Shown here piece by piece: positions 55,046-64,000 of a DNA stretch of 64,000 nucleotides; position 1 is the first letter of the stretch, and each line of letters starts with the position of its first letter. Origin of the DNA: an uncultured Saccharospirillaceae bacterium (GTDB lineage Bacteria; Pseudomonadota; Gammaproteobacteria; Pseudomonadales; Oceanobacteraceae); contig CANNFT010000002.1 in assembly GCA_947503895.1 (NCBI GenBank), positions 372,001 to 436,000 of the forward strand. The letters are read 5' to 3'. The notes below the pieces were generated by a model, which saw only the letters and a list, made by a program, of their open reading frames with translations, did no database searches and had not been told where the DNA came from. The position numbers and the translations under genes are program-made.

Positions 55046-55729
55046 CTAACGCCCATTATATAAAGCGGAGAAGGCAGCTGGATCACGAAAATTCGCTGCC
55101 TCATCAATGGCAGGATACGGCAGGTTTTTGGCTTGGCACTTTTTAGCAAGATCGGGGTAACACCACTCAAAGAAGTACCGTTGGTAAGTTTCGTCGTCGA
55201 GTGTTCGTTTTCCTATCAAGCCCGCGCAGCGTCGTTGCCGACAGGCTTCACTGAGAATTAATGCCGCCGCCACCGAGACATTCAGTGACTGCACCATACC
55301 TTCCATGGGCACGATGATATGAGCATCCGCCAATTCTGCCGCCGCCGCGCTGACACCATGTTTTTCTGCGCCCATTAAGATGGCAGTGGGTTGCGTGAAA
55401 TCGACCTCTGTGTGGGGTATGGCTCGATCAGAAAACTGTGCGGCGACCACTTGATAACCCCGCTGTTGGAAGTCTGTGACTTTGGAGACGAGATCCTCAT
55501 GGGTACGGACCTGCACGAACTGCTGGCTACCCATGGCGCGCCCGCGAAACATTTTGTACTGATCACCATGGCTCCAAGTGACATGCATTTCGGGCACCGC
55601 AAACGCATCACAGCTGCGAATAATCGCACTAATGTTATGAGGTTTGTGGACATCATCGGTAATGATGGTTAAATCAGGCTGGCGTTTGTCGAGCACATCA
55701 CGAATACGTTTGACCCGTTCAGGTGTCAT
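55046..55729 (-). CDS. trmH: tRNA (guanosine(18)-2'-O)-methyltransferase
   Basis: A 227-residue SPOUT methyltransferase that methylates G18 of tRNA. HKPHNISAIIRSCDAFAVP, AILMGAEKHGVSAAA and QSLNVSVAAALILSEACRQR are the three SPOUT/TrmH motifs. The start MTPERVKRIRDVLDKRQPDL at 55729 matches E. coli TrmH; the longer frame to 55756 is not conserved. Confidence 0.95.
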   Translation of the reverse strand: MTPERVKRIRDVLDKRQPDLTIITDDVHKPHNISAIIRSCDAFAVPEMHVTWSHGDQYKMFRGRAMGSQQFVQVRTHEDLVSKVTDFQQRGYQVVAAQFSDRAIPHTEVDFTQPTAILMGAEKHGVSAAAAELADAHIIVPMEGMVQSLNVSVAAALILSEACRQRRCAGLIGKRTLDDETYQRYFFEWCYPDLAKKCQAKNLPYPAIDEAANFRDPAAFSALYNGR

Positions 55730-55856
55730 GGAACATGTATCCCTTTTGAACGTCATTAATGTTTGTGCATTTTATCATGACATGCGTAAAGTTCACTGAA
55801 CCTGATATTTTACTGTCAGTCAGACACATGCATCGAATTGGAGTCAGCAAAGCATT

Positions 55857-56609
55857 ATGTTTTCAGGAAACCTGCTAACGGGATTGAGTTTGTTCACCGA
55901 AGGACTGCGAAGTTTAACGATCAAGGAATTGCGGCCATTTGTGATCTTACCGTTATTGATCAACATTCTTGTTTTTTCTGCGTTAGGCTGGGTGTTTTAT
56001 CACTACACCGATCAAGGGGCTGACTGGATGCTGTCCTTTCTGCCGGACTGGTTAATGTGGTTAAAGTACATCATCATGCCGGCGGTCATTTTAATGTTTT
56101 TGATGTTGGTATTTTTTCTGTTCAACTTAATCGCCAACATTATCGCCGCGCCTTTTAACGGGTTGTTGGCTGAGCGCGTCGCGAGTCGTGAGTCGTCGGA
56201 TATCACACCGTACACAGGCACATGGAAAGCATTACTCGTGCGCACCTTTGCACGCGAATGGGAAAAAATAAAATACTACCTGCCACGTGTGATTGCATTA
56301 ACCATCATTTCTTGGATTCCATTAGTCAACCTTATCGCACCGGTGCTGTGGTTCTTTTTTACCGCGTGGATGATCGCGTTTCAGTACATTGATTTTGTCG
56401 GTGATAGCCAGGGCCGCAGTGCATTAGAAGTGCGGGAATTCATGGGCCAGAAAAAACTCAGTACGTTTGGTCTGGGGGTGGTGATCATGTTTTCACTGGC
56501 CATTCCGGTTCTCAACTTTGTGGTCATACCCGTAGCCGTGATTGCAGCCACTCTCTATTGGCAGCGTGAACAAGCAGCGCAGAACAGTATGATGGGGGTG
56601 GCACGCTGA
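55857..56609 (+). CDS. cysZ: Sulfate transporter CysZ
   Basis: A 250-residue inner-membrane protein with four main hydrophobic regions. NLLTGLSLFTEGLRSLTIKE, LRPFVILPLLINILVF and AAPFNGLLAERVASRE are CysZ hallmarks. It brings sulfate into the cell for cysteine synthesis. It is divergent from trmH. Confidence 0.93.
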   Translation: MFSGNLLTGLSLFTEGLRSLTIKELRPFVILPLLINILVFSALGWVFYHYTDQGADWMLSFLPDWLMWLKYIIMPAVILMFLMLVFFLFNLIANIIAAPFNGLLAERVASRESSDITPYTGTWKALLVRTFAREWEKIKYYLPRVIALTIISWIPLVNLIAPVLWFFFTAWMIAFQYIDFVGDSQGRSALEVREFMGQKKLSTFGLGVVIMFSLAIPVLNFVVIPVAVIAATLYWQREQAAQNSMMGVAR

Positions 56610-56777
56610 TCAGCTGCCCAGCGCCCATCTGATTCGACGCCTGCCATGCATGATGGTGGCGTCCATCATGCCATTTGATTGACGGCTGCCGATTCCCCTT
56701 AAGCATTGCATTCCTGTGCTAATCTCAAAGCAGGCTCATACATCTGTAGGTGAGAAAGCAGGGGGAAACGGGCAGCC

Positions 56778-57740
56778 ATGAAGGCACTTAATATCTTAGT
56801 GGTGGACGACGCTAATTTTATTCGCGACCTTGTGAAGAAGGCCGTGCGTGCACAGTTTCCTGGTTTTGGTGTAGACGAAGCAGCAGATGGGCAAAAAGCC
56901 CAGTCCATCATGAAATCAAAGACCTACCACGTGATTCTGTGCGACTGGGAGATGCCCGTGATGAGCGGCCTCGAGTTATTGCAGTGGATGCGTTCAGACG
57001 AAAAATACGCCAAAACCCCCTTCATGATGATCACCAGCCGAAGCGAGAAAAGCCATATTGTGAAAGCGGTAGAGGCCGGTGTCACGGACTACATCGGTAA
57101 GCCATTCAACAATGAACAATTGGGCACAAAATTGGCTCGCATGATCTACAAGCATTACAAAATGAGCCCCACGCAAACCGCTCGCCAAGCACAAAAAAGT
57201 GCAGACAGTGCGAGCTTGCTGACCGGTGGATCGCCTGCTCCCGCTGCGGCGAATCCGAGCGGCGGAAATACGAATGCCAGTTTACTCACCGGCGGAAGTG
57301 CGCCGGCAGCTCAGAGCGCAGCGCCCGCTGCGGGTAATGCGAGTCTATTAACGGGAGGTTCTAAAACGGAACAGCTGGTCAAAGGCAGCGCGCCACCCGC
57401 CAGCAAGAAAAAAGGCGGATCAGCTCGATCAATGGCGCTCGCACAAGTGCGCACCAGCGAGGGTCAAGACCTTCGCTGTATCGTGAAAGACATTAATTTG
57501 AATGAAATGCTGGTGGTTGTGAAACGTGATGAAGGGGTGCCCCGACTCTACGATCAAGTCGTGGTGGATATTGTCAGCAAAGAAGAAGATTTGGTGGCTC
57601 GGGTGAATTGTTTCGTTTGTTCCACGCAGGCTCCCGATAAAAAAATCGATGGAGAATATTTTAATATGCTGGTGCGTTACGACGATCAAGACCCCGAAAA
57701 ATTGGAAGCACTTTCTCGGTTTGTCGCCAAAGTGCGTTAG
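56778..57740 (+). CDS. CheY-type response regulator with repeat linker and C-terminal PilZ-like region
   Basis: A 320-residue protein. Residues 1-128 form a receiver with D10/D11, phospho-acceptor D56 (ILCDWEMPVMSG), S87 and K108. A roughly 80-residue linker contains ASLLTGGS three times among Ala/Pro/Gly. Residues 220-320 form a beta-rich domain (QDLRCIVKDINLNEMLVVV and YDQVVVDIVSKEEDLVARVN) resembling PilZ-type modules, though the c-di-GMP RxxxR motif is not clear. No kinase adjoins it. It lies between cysZ and the hotdog gene near phoR; a similar regulator lies near phoU in Pseudomonas, as far as I recall. Confidence 0.75.
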   Translation: MKALNILVVDDANFIRDLVKKAVRAQFPGFGVDEAADGQKAQSIMKSKTYHVILCDWEMPVMSGLELLQWMRSDEKYAKTPFMMITSRSEKSHIVKAVEAGVTDYIGKPFNNEQLGTKLARMIYKHYKMSPTQTARQAQKSADSASLLTGGSPAPAAANPSGGNTNASLLTGGSAPAAQSAAPAAGNASLLTGGSKTEQLVKGSAPPASKKKGGSARSMALAQVRTSEGQDLRCIVKDINLNEMLVVVKRDEGVPRLYDQVVVDIVSKEEDLVARVNCFVCSTQAPDKKIDGEYFNMLVRYDDQDPEKLEALSRFVAKVR

Positions 57741-57749
57741 CCTCCTCGC

Positions 57750-58202
57750 CTAGCGCGTCAACCGGTCGGCGCGGATGGCGTACTGCCCCTCTGTTTCGGC
57801 AACCACATCGCCTTGGGTATTTTTCAATTGCGTCGAGAGTGAAAAATTGACCTTCCCCTCTTTTTTCAATGTGCTCATCAGGGTTTCTTTTTGTGCCTGA
57901 GAGAACTGCGCTTCGGCAATGACATCGGTCATAGCCGGTTTTAGAAAACGAATGGTCATTTCTTTCATCAAAAATAAATACTCGGGGCTGGGTTGGCAGT
58001 CTAGCCAAATCACACCGCCGAGTAATTCAGCTCCAGCCCACTGCAGGGCGGCATGAACGGAATTAAAATGATTTTTGGTATTGTCGTTTAATGGCACGCG
58101 GCAGCGATACTGTTCATTTCCGGCGGACAGCACTTCGACGTCCATATGCTCTGCTAAAGGTAAAATTCCGCGCAATAATGTTTGTGCCTGTTTCGGGTCC
58201 AT
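57750..58202 (-). CDS. Hotdog-fold thioesterase-like protein (YiiD-C/DUF4442 type)
   Basis: A 150-residue protein of the hotdog superfamily. NHFNSVHAALQWAGAELLGG matches the N...A...A pattern of DUF4442/YiiD C-terminal proteins that probably bind or hydrolyse acyl-CoA. The start at 58202 is fixed by AGGAG seven bases upstream. Substrate unknown. Confidence 0.75.
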   Translation of the reverse strand: MDPKQAQTLLRGILPLAEHMDVEVLSAGNEQYRCRVPLNDNTKNHFNSVHAALQWAGAELLGGVIWLDCQPSPEYLFLMKEMTIRFLKPAMTDVIAEAQFSQAQKETLMSTLKKEGKVNFSLSTQLKNTQGDVVAETEGQYAIRADRLTR

Positions 58203-58330
58203 GGCCAATCTCCTGCTCAATGACGTGATCATTTGAGTACTAAGGCTGACACAAATTGATGGGGAGAAAACTGGCGGCGGCCTCCAAAGCACTGGCGGAA
58301 ACTGCCAGTGCTAGGGCGGCTAATCGAGTG

Positions 58331-59662
58331 CTAAGCCGATTCGATGGCTTTTTCGCGGCGTGATTCAGCGTGTGAACGACGGTGCTGCGGAAAGTGACAG
58401 GAGAACGTACTGCCTTTCCCGAGGCGGCTTTCGATCTGCAGTTGGCCGTCGTGGCGTAACAGAACGTGTTTGACGATGGCCAACCCCAAGCCTGTTCCGC
58501 CGGTATCGGTTTGGCGACTCGCATCCGCGCGGTAAAAACGTTCTGTCAGGCGGGGTAGGTGGCGACTGTCGATCCCCATGCCCGTATCGCTGACGATGAG
58601 ATGAGCACCTTGCTCATCCGCGTACCAGCGAATATGAATCTCGCCTTTATTGGGTGTGTATTTCACCGCATTAAACACCAGATTAGAAAACGCGCTGCTT
58701 AATTCATTATCCAACCCAATCAAGTTGAGTTGCTCGTCGCACTCCAAGGTGATTTTGTGCGCGCGCTCACCGCTGAGGCTCTGTGCGTCTCGCTCAATGG
58801 TTTTCAACAATGAGGGCACGGGAACGGAAAAATGCTCGCGGCCATGGGTGGTTTCCAGTCGACTGAGGAGCAATAAGTCGTTCACCAAATTTTGCATGCG
58901 TTGGCTTTGTTGCTCCATTTGGCTCAACGCTCGCCCCCAGCGCTCGGGCAGCACGTCTTTGTGATCAATAAAGGTTTCCAAGTAACCGGAAATCACGGTC
59001 AGCGGTGTCCGCAGTTCGTGACTGACATTGGCCACGAAATCTTGTCGCATTGCCTCTAAGTGTTTGAGGCGGGTGACGTTTTGGCAAAGAATCAGTCGAT
59101 CGCGTAGGCCAAATAAGGTGATGTGGATTTGTAAGCTGACATCTGGGTTCGTGGGCGCACTCATGTCCAGAGGTTCATCGTAGGCATCGGTATTGTCAAA
59201 GTAGGCTTTAAAGTGAGGGTCGCGCACCAAGTTTGTAATGGGTTGACCCACATCGGTGGATTCCTTTAGTCCTAATAACTGGCTGGCGGCTTCATTCCAC
59301 CATTCCAAGTTGCCTTGGCTATCCACCATCAGGACGCCGCCTTTCAGCGCAGCGGTTGAATCCTGCACCCGTTTTAGGACCGCTTTTAAGCGGCCTTGGG
59401 TTTTTAAATTTCGGCGTTGAAGGCGATACACATCATCAAAGACACTGCCCCATAAACCTTGGCTGGTCGGGGTGGGTGCGTCTCGATCTGGGCTATTCAG
59501 CCAAGTCTGTAATTTGTGTAATTGGCGCAACTGCCAAAGCGCGTAACCCAGAAAGGTCAGCGCCATTATCCAAGGGAGAATGCCCAGCAACCATCCTATG
59601 AGTGCTGCCAATCCTGAGATCATCAGAAGTCGGCGTAAAGCAGATCGCCAATCGTGATTCAT
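58331..59662 (-). CDS. phoR: Phosphate regulon sensor histidine kinase
   Basis: A 443-residue membrane kinase: two hydrophobic segments near 13-45, a PAS domain (about 100-200; GGVLMVDSQGNLEWWNEAAS), the phosphorylated His in VANVSHELRTPLTVISGYLE, and the ATPase with FNAVKYTP, VSDTGMGID and GGTGLGLAIVKH. It phosphorylates PhoB at low phosphate and is silenced through PhoU and Pst. It lies six bases after phoB. No large periplasmic sensor is present, as usual for PhoR. Confidence 0.96.
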   Translation of the reverse strand: MNHDWRSALRRLLMISGLAALIGWLLGILPWIMALTFLGYALWQLRQLHKLQTWLNSPDRDAPTPTSQGLWGSVFDDVYRLQRRNLKTQGRLKAVLKRVQDSTAALKGGVLMVDSQGNLEWWNEAASQLLGLKESTDVGQPITNLVRDPHFKAYFDNTDAYDEPLDMSAPTNPDVSLQIHITLFGLRDRLILCQNVTRLKHLEAMRQDFVANVSHELRTPLTVISGYLETFIDHKDVLPERWGRALSQMEQQSQRMQNLVNDLLLLSRLETTHGREHFSVPVPSLLKTIERDAQSLSGERAHKITLECDEQLNLIGLDNELSSAFSNLVFNAVKYTPNKGEIHIRWYADEQGAHLIVSDTGMGIDSRHLPRLTERFYRADASRQTDTGGTGLGLAIVKHVLLRHDGQLQIESRLGKGSTFSCHFPQHRRSHAESRREKAIESA

Positions 59663-59668
59663 GTAGGT

Positions 59669-60367
59669 TTACGATGCCTTGGTTGAAAAGCGGTATCCGG
59701 TTCCGCGGACAGTTTGAATGAGGTGCTCGTGCTGCGGGCCTAGCGCTTTTCGCAGTCGACGAATATGCACATCCACCGTGCGTTCTTCGACGTATACGTT
59801 ACCACCCCATACTTGATCCAGCAATTGGGTGCGACTGTAAGCTCGCTCTTGATGTGTCATAAAGAATTGCAACAGACGATATTCGGTAGGACCCATGTCG
59901 ACAGCGTCTTGGTCGGAAGTGACGCGATGGCAAATGGGGTCCAGAACCAAGCCGTTGACTTCGATGGGGTCTTCAATGCCTTGCGGGGTGGTACGACGCA
60001 ATACGGCTTTGAGTCGAGCCACTAATTCACGAGGAGAAAAGGGCTTGGTGATGTAATCGTCTGCACCTGCTTCTAAACCGAGCACCTTATTATCTTCCTC
60101 GCCTTTCGCGGTCAGCATAATAATTGGCACCTCAGCGGTGCGGTCATCGCGTTTTAAACGGCGTGCGAATTCGAGTCCGCTGGTCCCCGGTAGCATCCAG
60201 TCCAGCAGCACCATGTGTGGTTTATCGTCGACGATGAGCGCGTAGGCGTCTTGGGTGTTGCTGGCTTCCATGCACTGATAACCGGCCATTTCTAACGCCA
60301 CGGCGATCATTTCGCGGATGGAGGCTTCATCATCTACGATGAGTATTTTTTTGCCGTTCTGACTCAT
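59669..60367 (-). CDS. phoB: Phosphate regulon response regulator
   Basis: A 232-residue OmpR-family regulator. The receiver has D12/D13, phospho-acceptor D56 ([12 protein letters not shown]) and K108, and the C-terminal winged helix has [20 protein letters not shown] and [12 protein letters not shown]. It binds Pho boxes such as those in front of pstS and in front of its own gene. phoB-phoR form an operon. Confidence 0.97.
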   Translation of the reverse strand: MSQNGKKILIVDDEASIREMIAVALEMAGYQCMEASNTQDAYALIVDDKPHMVLLDWMLPGTSGLEFARRLKRDDRTAEVPIIMLTAKGEEDNKVLGLEAGADDYITKPFSPRELVARLKAVLRRTTPQGIEDPIEVNGLVLDPICHRVTSDQDAVDMGPTEYRLLQFFMTHQERAYSRTQLLDQVWGGNVYVEERTVDVHIRRLRKALGPQHEHLIQTVRGTGYRFSTKAS

Positions 60368-60398
60368 AGATGTTGCTCTGTTGCTGAATGACAGCCGT

Positions 60399-60432
60399 AT
60401 TACATCCTGTAATTATGACAGATCTGTGACAT
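60399..60432 (-). promoter_or_regulatory. Pho box and -10 element of phoB
   Basis: On the minus strand ATGTCAC-AGAT-CTGTCAT (60432-60415) is followed after ten bases by TGTAAT (60404-60399), the same geometry as at pstS. This indicates autoregulation by PhoB. Confidence 0.82.
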
Positions 60433-60470
60433 TTCGCCGTCTAATCTGACAGCCTGTCCTTCTGGCCGAA

Positions 60471-61361
60471 TTACCCAGTCACCATGGACAGCAGAGCGTA
60501 ATGTCCAGCGAGTCCCGCAAAAATGACAGCGCCCACCCAATGGTTATTCAAAAAGGCTTTGAAGCATTGATCGCGATCTCGGCCCTGAATCAGTTTTTGG
60601 TGGTAGGCAAACAACCCCGCTGTGGCGAATAAACTTAAATAGTACGGCCAGCTGGCTTCAATTTTAGAACCGGCCATGAACAGGGTCAGCAACGTGAGCC
60701 CTTGCAGAATACCGACGATGAGTTTGTCGTGCTGGCCAAATAGGATGGCCGTGCTTTTGATGCCGATTTTAAGATCGTCGTCTCGGTCGACCATGGCGTA
60801 CAGGGTGTCATACACCACTGTCCACAATAAGTTGGCGATGTAGAGCAGCCAAACCACATCGGGTAATGCCTGTTGCTCAGCGGCAAATGCCATTGGAATG
60901 GCCCAAGCAAATGCGGCGCCTAACACCACTTGTGGCAAGTGTGTATAACGCTTCATGAAGGGGTAGATACTGGCTAGGACGAGGCCACCAAAGGACAGCA
61001 AAATCGTGTAGAGGTTGGTTTGCAGTACCAGCAGAAATGCCAACAGAATCAACACAGCAAATAAGCCAAGCGCTTGTTTTTCACTGATCACTTTTTGCGC
61101 GAGAGGGCGCTGTTCGGTGCGTTTGACATGCCCATCGACGTGACGGTCTGCATAGTCATTAATGACGCAGCCGGCGCTGCGCATGATGATCACACCGAGA
61201 ATAAATACAACCAGATTGATGGGTTGTGGTTGCCCTTCTCCTGCTACCCATAAGGCCCAAAGTGTTGGCCAAAGTAATAAGTAGATGCCGACAGGGCGAT
61301 CCAATCGCATGAGTTGAATGTAAAACGGCAGGCGGGGAAATTGTTCAGTAACCCAGTTCAT
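60471..61361 (-). CDS. ubiA: 4-hydroxybenzoate octaprenyltransferase
   Basis: A 296-residue integral membrane prenyltransferase of ubiquinone synthesis. The two Asp-rich motifs are present, [11 protein letters not shown] (about residue 68) and [13 protein letters not shown] (about 192), which bind the prenyl diphosphate through Mg2+. [19 protein letters not shown] is the family N-terminus. It is adjacent to ubiC, which supplies its substrate. Confidence 0.96.
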   Translation of the reverse strand: MNWVTEQFPRLPFYIQLMRLDRPVGIYLLLWPTLWALWVAGEGQPQPINLVVFILGVIIMRSAGCVINDYADRHVDGHVKRTEQRPLAQKVISEKQALGLFAVLILLAFLLVLQTNLYTILLSFGGLVLASIYPFMKRYTHLPQVVLGAAFAWAIPMAFAAEQQALPDVVWLLYIANLLWTVVYDTLYAMVDRDDDLKIGIKSTAILFGQHDKLIVGILQGLTLLTLFMAGSKIEASWPYYLSLFATAGLFAYHQKLIQGRDRDQCFKAFLNNHWVGAVIFAGLAGHYALLSMVTG

Positions 61362-61388
61362 AACGTCTCTGTTAATGTCGGTGATAAC

Positions 61389-61928
61389 TTATTCTACTTG
61401 CAACAGCTCAGGCAGGAATACCTCGCTGACCAACAAGGGTTTGTCATTCAAATAAAAAACACTGCGGCGTGCCCAAGCTTCACGATGGTCAATGCGGCCC
61501 TGCTTAAATTGAATGGGGCCTCGTACCATCTTAGGGTGGGTAAATAAAAACTCCCCTAACGGTTTGGTTCCCAAATGCAGTAACTGCCTTTCTGGACCGG
61601 TGAGCGTTGCACGGGGAATGACACTGCGCGCGCGAACCACTCGAATACCGGCCACCATCAAGGTGACTTCGCGGACATAAACCTGATGCCGTGGTGCAAT
61701 ATTTAATGCTTTGGCTTCCGATAATGTGGCTCGGCCATATCCCACATGATGAAGGGCGACCGAAAACGGGCTGCATTGCAGCGCCTTGAGGCGTTTTGTC
61801 AGAGAGCCGGGGTCGAGCACCCAATTTCGCCACTGGCGTGGCAAAAGGCTCGTCGGCGCAGGGGACAGTTGTAACCAGTCCTGTTGGCGCAAAGAATAGG
61901 ATAGCGAGGCAAGCATGAAAAACTGCAA
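61389..61928 (-). CDS. ubiC: Chorismate lyase
   Basis: A 179-residue enzyme that forms 4-hydroxybenzoate and pyruvate from chorismate, the first step of ubiquinone synthesis. VYVREVTLMVAGIRVVRARS and PLGEFLF with a late WARRSVFYLNDKPLLVSEVF match UbiC. A start at 61916 (MLASLSYS) is also possible. It precedes ubiA by 27 bases in the same operon. Confidence 0.9.
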   Translation of the reverse strand: MQFFMLASLSYSLRQQDWLQLSPAPTSLLPRQWRNWVLDPGSLTKRLKALQCSPFSVALHHVGYGRATLSEAKALNIAPRHQVYVREVTLMVAGIRVVRARSVIPRATLTGPERQLLHLGTKPLGEFLFTHPKMVRGPIQFKQGRIDHREAWARRSVFYLNDKPLLVSEVFLPELLQVE

Positions 61929-62047
61929 TTCCGTGACAGTCGCGCAGGATGGGACAAGCTCGATGGTAAATCAAGTGGATTGTTTGCCTCCTAGATTTTC
62001 CGCATTTGGTTAGGTAATGTTGGCCACCAAAAATGAGGGAGAACGTT

Positions 62048-62224
62048 ATGTCTCAAACACTAAAAAAATGGCAGTGCATTGTGTGTGGTTGGATTTACGA
62101 CGAAACCGAGGGTTGCCCTGAAGAAGGGCTGGCACCGGGCACACGCTGGGAAGACGTGCCGAGCGATTGGCTATGCCCTGACTGCGGTGTGGGCAAAGAA
62201 GATTTTGAGATGATCGAAATTTAA
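62048..62224 (+). CDS. Rubredoxin
   Basis: A 58-residue iron protein. Two Cys pairs bind Fe: CIVCGWIYDE and CPDCGVGK. The start at 62048 follows GAGGGAGAAC; the longer frame from 62033 lacks a ribosome site. It carries electrons from the reductase encoded next, for example to an oxygenase or a peroxide/oxygen detoxification enzyme; no partner oxygenase is in the window. Confidence 0.96.
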   Translation: MSQTLKKWQCIVCGWIYDETEGCPEEGLAPGTRWEDVPSDWLCPDCGVGKEDFEMIEI

Positions 62225-62338
62225 CGCTGAATGTGGCTGCAAGCCATATTCGTGACACACATTACGGGTGAGCGTGGTGTCCTAATGGAATCCGTCGTTC
62301 ATAGTAAGCTGAACAGATAATCTGAAGGGAGTGCCACC

Positions 62339-63508
62339 ATGGCAGCGCCGTTGGTCGTCATTGGTACCGGTTTAGCCGGCTACAACTTGGTCAAGGAGTT
62401 TCGCAAGCTAGACGCGCAAACGCCCATTATTATGATTACGTCCGATGATGGCCGCCAGTACTCCAAGCCCATGCTATCAACGGGGTTTACCAAAGGAAAA
62501 TCGGCTGACGATCTTGCCATGGCAGATGCGGGCAAAATGGCTGACACGTTAGGCATTGAAATTCGCACTCATCAGTCGGTAACCGCCCTTCACACGGATG
62601 CGCATGAAATTCAATTGGGCGAAGAAACCATCGCTTACAGCCAGCTAGTACTGGCGATGGGAGCCGCTCCTATAGAAATCCCATTGAGCGGCTTTGAGCA
62701 CCTCTATCATATTAACGATTTAATGGATTATGCGCGCTTTAACCAAGCCGCCATGGCAACCGTCGCGTCACAAGTCGGTCAGCATAAAAAACGCATTTTG
62801 GTCATGGGAGCAGGGTTAGTGGGCTGCGAATACGCCCATGACATGGCGGGTGCGGGCTTTGAAGTGATTCTTGTTTCTCCCGATGCTTATCCATTGCCGC
62901 GTCTGCTACCTGAAGAATGTGGCCATGCGTTGATGCCAGCATTGACCTCGTTGGGCGTTGAATTGCGTCTGGGACACGCCGTGGTATCGGTGGAAAAGAA
63001 AGGCGATGGCATCGTCGCGGTATTGGATGACGGCAGCGTGCTTGAAGCGGACATGGGCTTGTCGGCCGTGGGTCTCAGTCCGCGTACAGATTTAGCCAAA
63101 GCCGCTGGGCTCGCCTGCGAGCGCGGCATCCAAGTAGACAGAATGCTGCAAACATCGGCGCAAGATGTATACGCTTTAGGAGATTGCGCTGAAGTAGCAG
63201 GATTAAACCTTCTGTACGTGTTGCCCTTAATGAACTGCGCGCGTGCGTTGGCGAAAACACTCAGTGGCCAAGCGACCGAGATTCGTTATCCCGTGATGCC
63301 GGTTCAGGTCAAAACGCCCTCGCTGCCCATTGTGGTCAGCCCCGCTGCCAATGGCGTCACAGGCCAGTGGCAGATTAGTGGTCAATCCCCGAACTTGAAA
63401 GCAGAATTTCGTGGTGAATCTGGCAATTTACTGGGATACGCCTTGACCGGTGAATGTGTAGCTGAAAAGATGGCGTTGAATAAGGAACTCCCGCCGATGC
63501 TGGCGTGA
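62339..63508 (+). CDS. Rubredoxin--NAD(+) reductase
   Basis: A 389-residue FAD flavoprotein that passes electrons from NAD(P)H to rubredoxin. LVVIGTGLAGYNLVKEF is the FAD-binding start, ILVMGAGLVGCEYAHDMA the NAD loop, and VYALGDCAEVAG the second FAD contact. It follows the rubredoxin gene after 114 bases, an order seen in Pseudomonas rubA regions. Confidence 0.94.
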   Translation: MAAPLVVIGTGLAGYNLVKEFRKLDAQTPIIMITSDDGRQYSKPMLSTGFTKGKSADDLAMADAGKMADTLGIEIRTHQSVTALHTDAHEIQLGEETIAYSQLVLAMGAAPIEIPLSGFEHLYHINDLMDYARFNQAAMATVASQVGQHKKRILVMGAGLVGCEYAHDMAGAGFEVILVSPDAYPLPRLLPEECGHALMPALTSLGVELRLGHAVVSVEKKGDGIVAVLDDGSVLEADMGLSAVGLSPRTDLAKAAGLACERGIQVDRMLQTSAQDVYALGDCAEVAGLNLLYVLPLMNCARALAKTLSGQATEIRYPVMPVQVKTPSLPIVVSPAANGVTGQWQISGQSPNLKAEFRGESGNLLGYALTGECVAEKMALNKELPPMLA

Positions 63509-63571
63509 GGACCGATGGAACACGAAATTTTCGAAACCCACCCCACCCATAATAAGAACAAGGGCTATGCA

Positions 63572-63847
63572 ATGCGTAAACCTGAATTGGCAGCCTATGT
63601 CGCTGACCAAGCCGATATTAGCAAAGATAAAGCGGCGGAAATCATCACCATCATTACGGATCAAATAACAGAAGCCATGCGCAAAGAAGACTCTGTCAGT
63701 TTGATCGGTTTTGGCAGCTTTGTTCAAAAGCATCGCGCAGCTCGCCAAGGTAAGAACCCTCAAACGGGCGAAGCCATTGCGATTCCTGCGAGTAACACGG
63801 TCGGCTTTAAGCCCGGTAAAGCGTTGAAAGATGCCGTAAACGGCTAA
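63572..63847 (+). CDS. HU-family DNA-binding protein
   Basis: A 91-residue histone-like protein, exactly HU-sized when started at 63572 (MRKPELAAYVADQADISKDK). The DNA-binding arm is SLIGFGSFVQKHRAARQG, then NPQTGEAIAIPASNTVGFKP. The 19 residues added by the frame from 63515 are not HU-like. It compacts and bends DNA. Whether it is HU-alpha/beta-like or a third HU paralogue cannot be decided here. Confidence 0.93.
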   Translation: MRKPELAAYVADQADISKDKAAEIITIITDQITEAMRKEDSVSLIGFGSFVQKHRAARQGKNPQTGEAIAIPASNTVGFKPGKALKDAVNG

Positions 63848-63861
63848 GTATCCGCTAAGCC

Positions 63862-63910
63862 AAACAAAACCGCCCCTTCGTGAATATCATGAAGCGGCGG
63901 TTTTGTTGTT
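63862..63910 (+). terminator. Terminator after the HU-type gene
   Basis: ACAAAACCGCC-C-CTTC and GAAG-C-GGCGGTTTTGT pair with one internal C-C mismatch around an eleven-base loop. The flanking A and T runs would allow use in both directions. Confidence 0.85.
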
Positions 63911-63972
63911 TAAGTGGCCGAGTGTTTGACACATAGCTGGCCATGACGGGCGATGCCTCGGTTTTAAAGTCA

Positions 63973-64000
63973 TTGAAGACCACTTCCGCCATGCTATGAT
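63973..64000 (+). promoter_or_regulatory. Possible promoter at the window edge
   Basis: TTGAAG and TATGAT with a 16-base spacer; the downstream gene is outside the window. Confidence 0.35.

Overview
The window reads as a chromosomal segment of a marine-type gammaproteobacterium, probably in the Oceanospirillales/Pseudomonadales. This rests on familiar gene orders: gyrB near glyQS-gmhB-plsC; def-fmt-rsmB-trkA-trkH opposite a LysM gene, dprA, tsaC, hemF and aroE; and pstSCAB-phoU with phoBR-ubiA-ubiC-rubredoxin. I cannot name a species. The protein families suggest something near Reinekea or Saccharospirillum, but that is a guess.

Layout. 1-3 kb: the 3' end of gyrB, a lipopolysaccharide-kinase-like protein, and a lipoprotein gene followed by a broken L,D-transpeptidase-like gene. 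3-10.4 kb (minus strand): plsC, gmhB, glyS and glyQ, then a soluble histidine kinase and a TPR-bearing response regulator. 10.5-12 kb: an LpxL-type acyltransferase and two tandem copies of a non-coding repeat. 12-18 kb (minus): trkH, trkA, rsmB, fmt, def. 18-23 kb (plus): LysM protein, dprA, tsaC, hemF, aroE. 23-31 kb: a small conserved protein, hexR, uvrD, TRAP transporter parts and yciA. 31-38 kb: a PhoB-box-controlled pst-phoU operon, then tRNA-Thr.

38.5-51.5 kb is the accessory region and the most interesting part: an R-body (refractile body) locus. It holds three almost identical RebB-family proteins plus a divergent fourth. Two further small paralogues flank them, along with several unrecognised small acidic or coiled proteins. 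Two regulators lie at the left end: a receiver/AraC-type gene frameshifted at a run of nine A, and an intact sigma-54 activator with GAFTGA. Three sites of the identical form TGG(C/T)A-N6-TTGCA lie 53-61 bases before the start codons of two reb genes and of an unrecognised 622-residue protein. One good and one weaker further candidate precede the activator gene and a minus-strand TPR/methyltransferase-like gene. I infer a self-contained sigma-54 regulon that makes R-bodies, and propose that the 622- and 253-residue proteins are co-expressed accessory components. The region sits next to tRNA-Thr and separates pst-phoU from phoBR, which lie close together in Pseudomonas.

52-64 kb returns to core genes: a DUF3392 membrane protein, an S1/P1 nuclease, a minus-strand CsrB/RsmZ-like regulatory RNA with a GacA-type upstream box, a DUF2971-like protein, trmH, cysZ, a response regulator with a SLLTGGS-repeat linker, a hotdog-fold protein, phoR, phoB (with a Pho box), ubiA, ubiC, rubredoxin, rubredoxin reductase and an HU-type protein. 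A Pho box with the same spacing to its -10 element precedes both pstS and phoB, tying the two phosphate clusters into one regulon.
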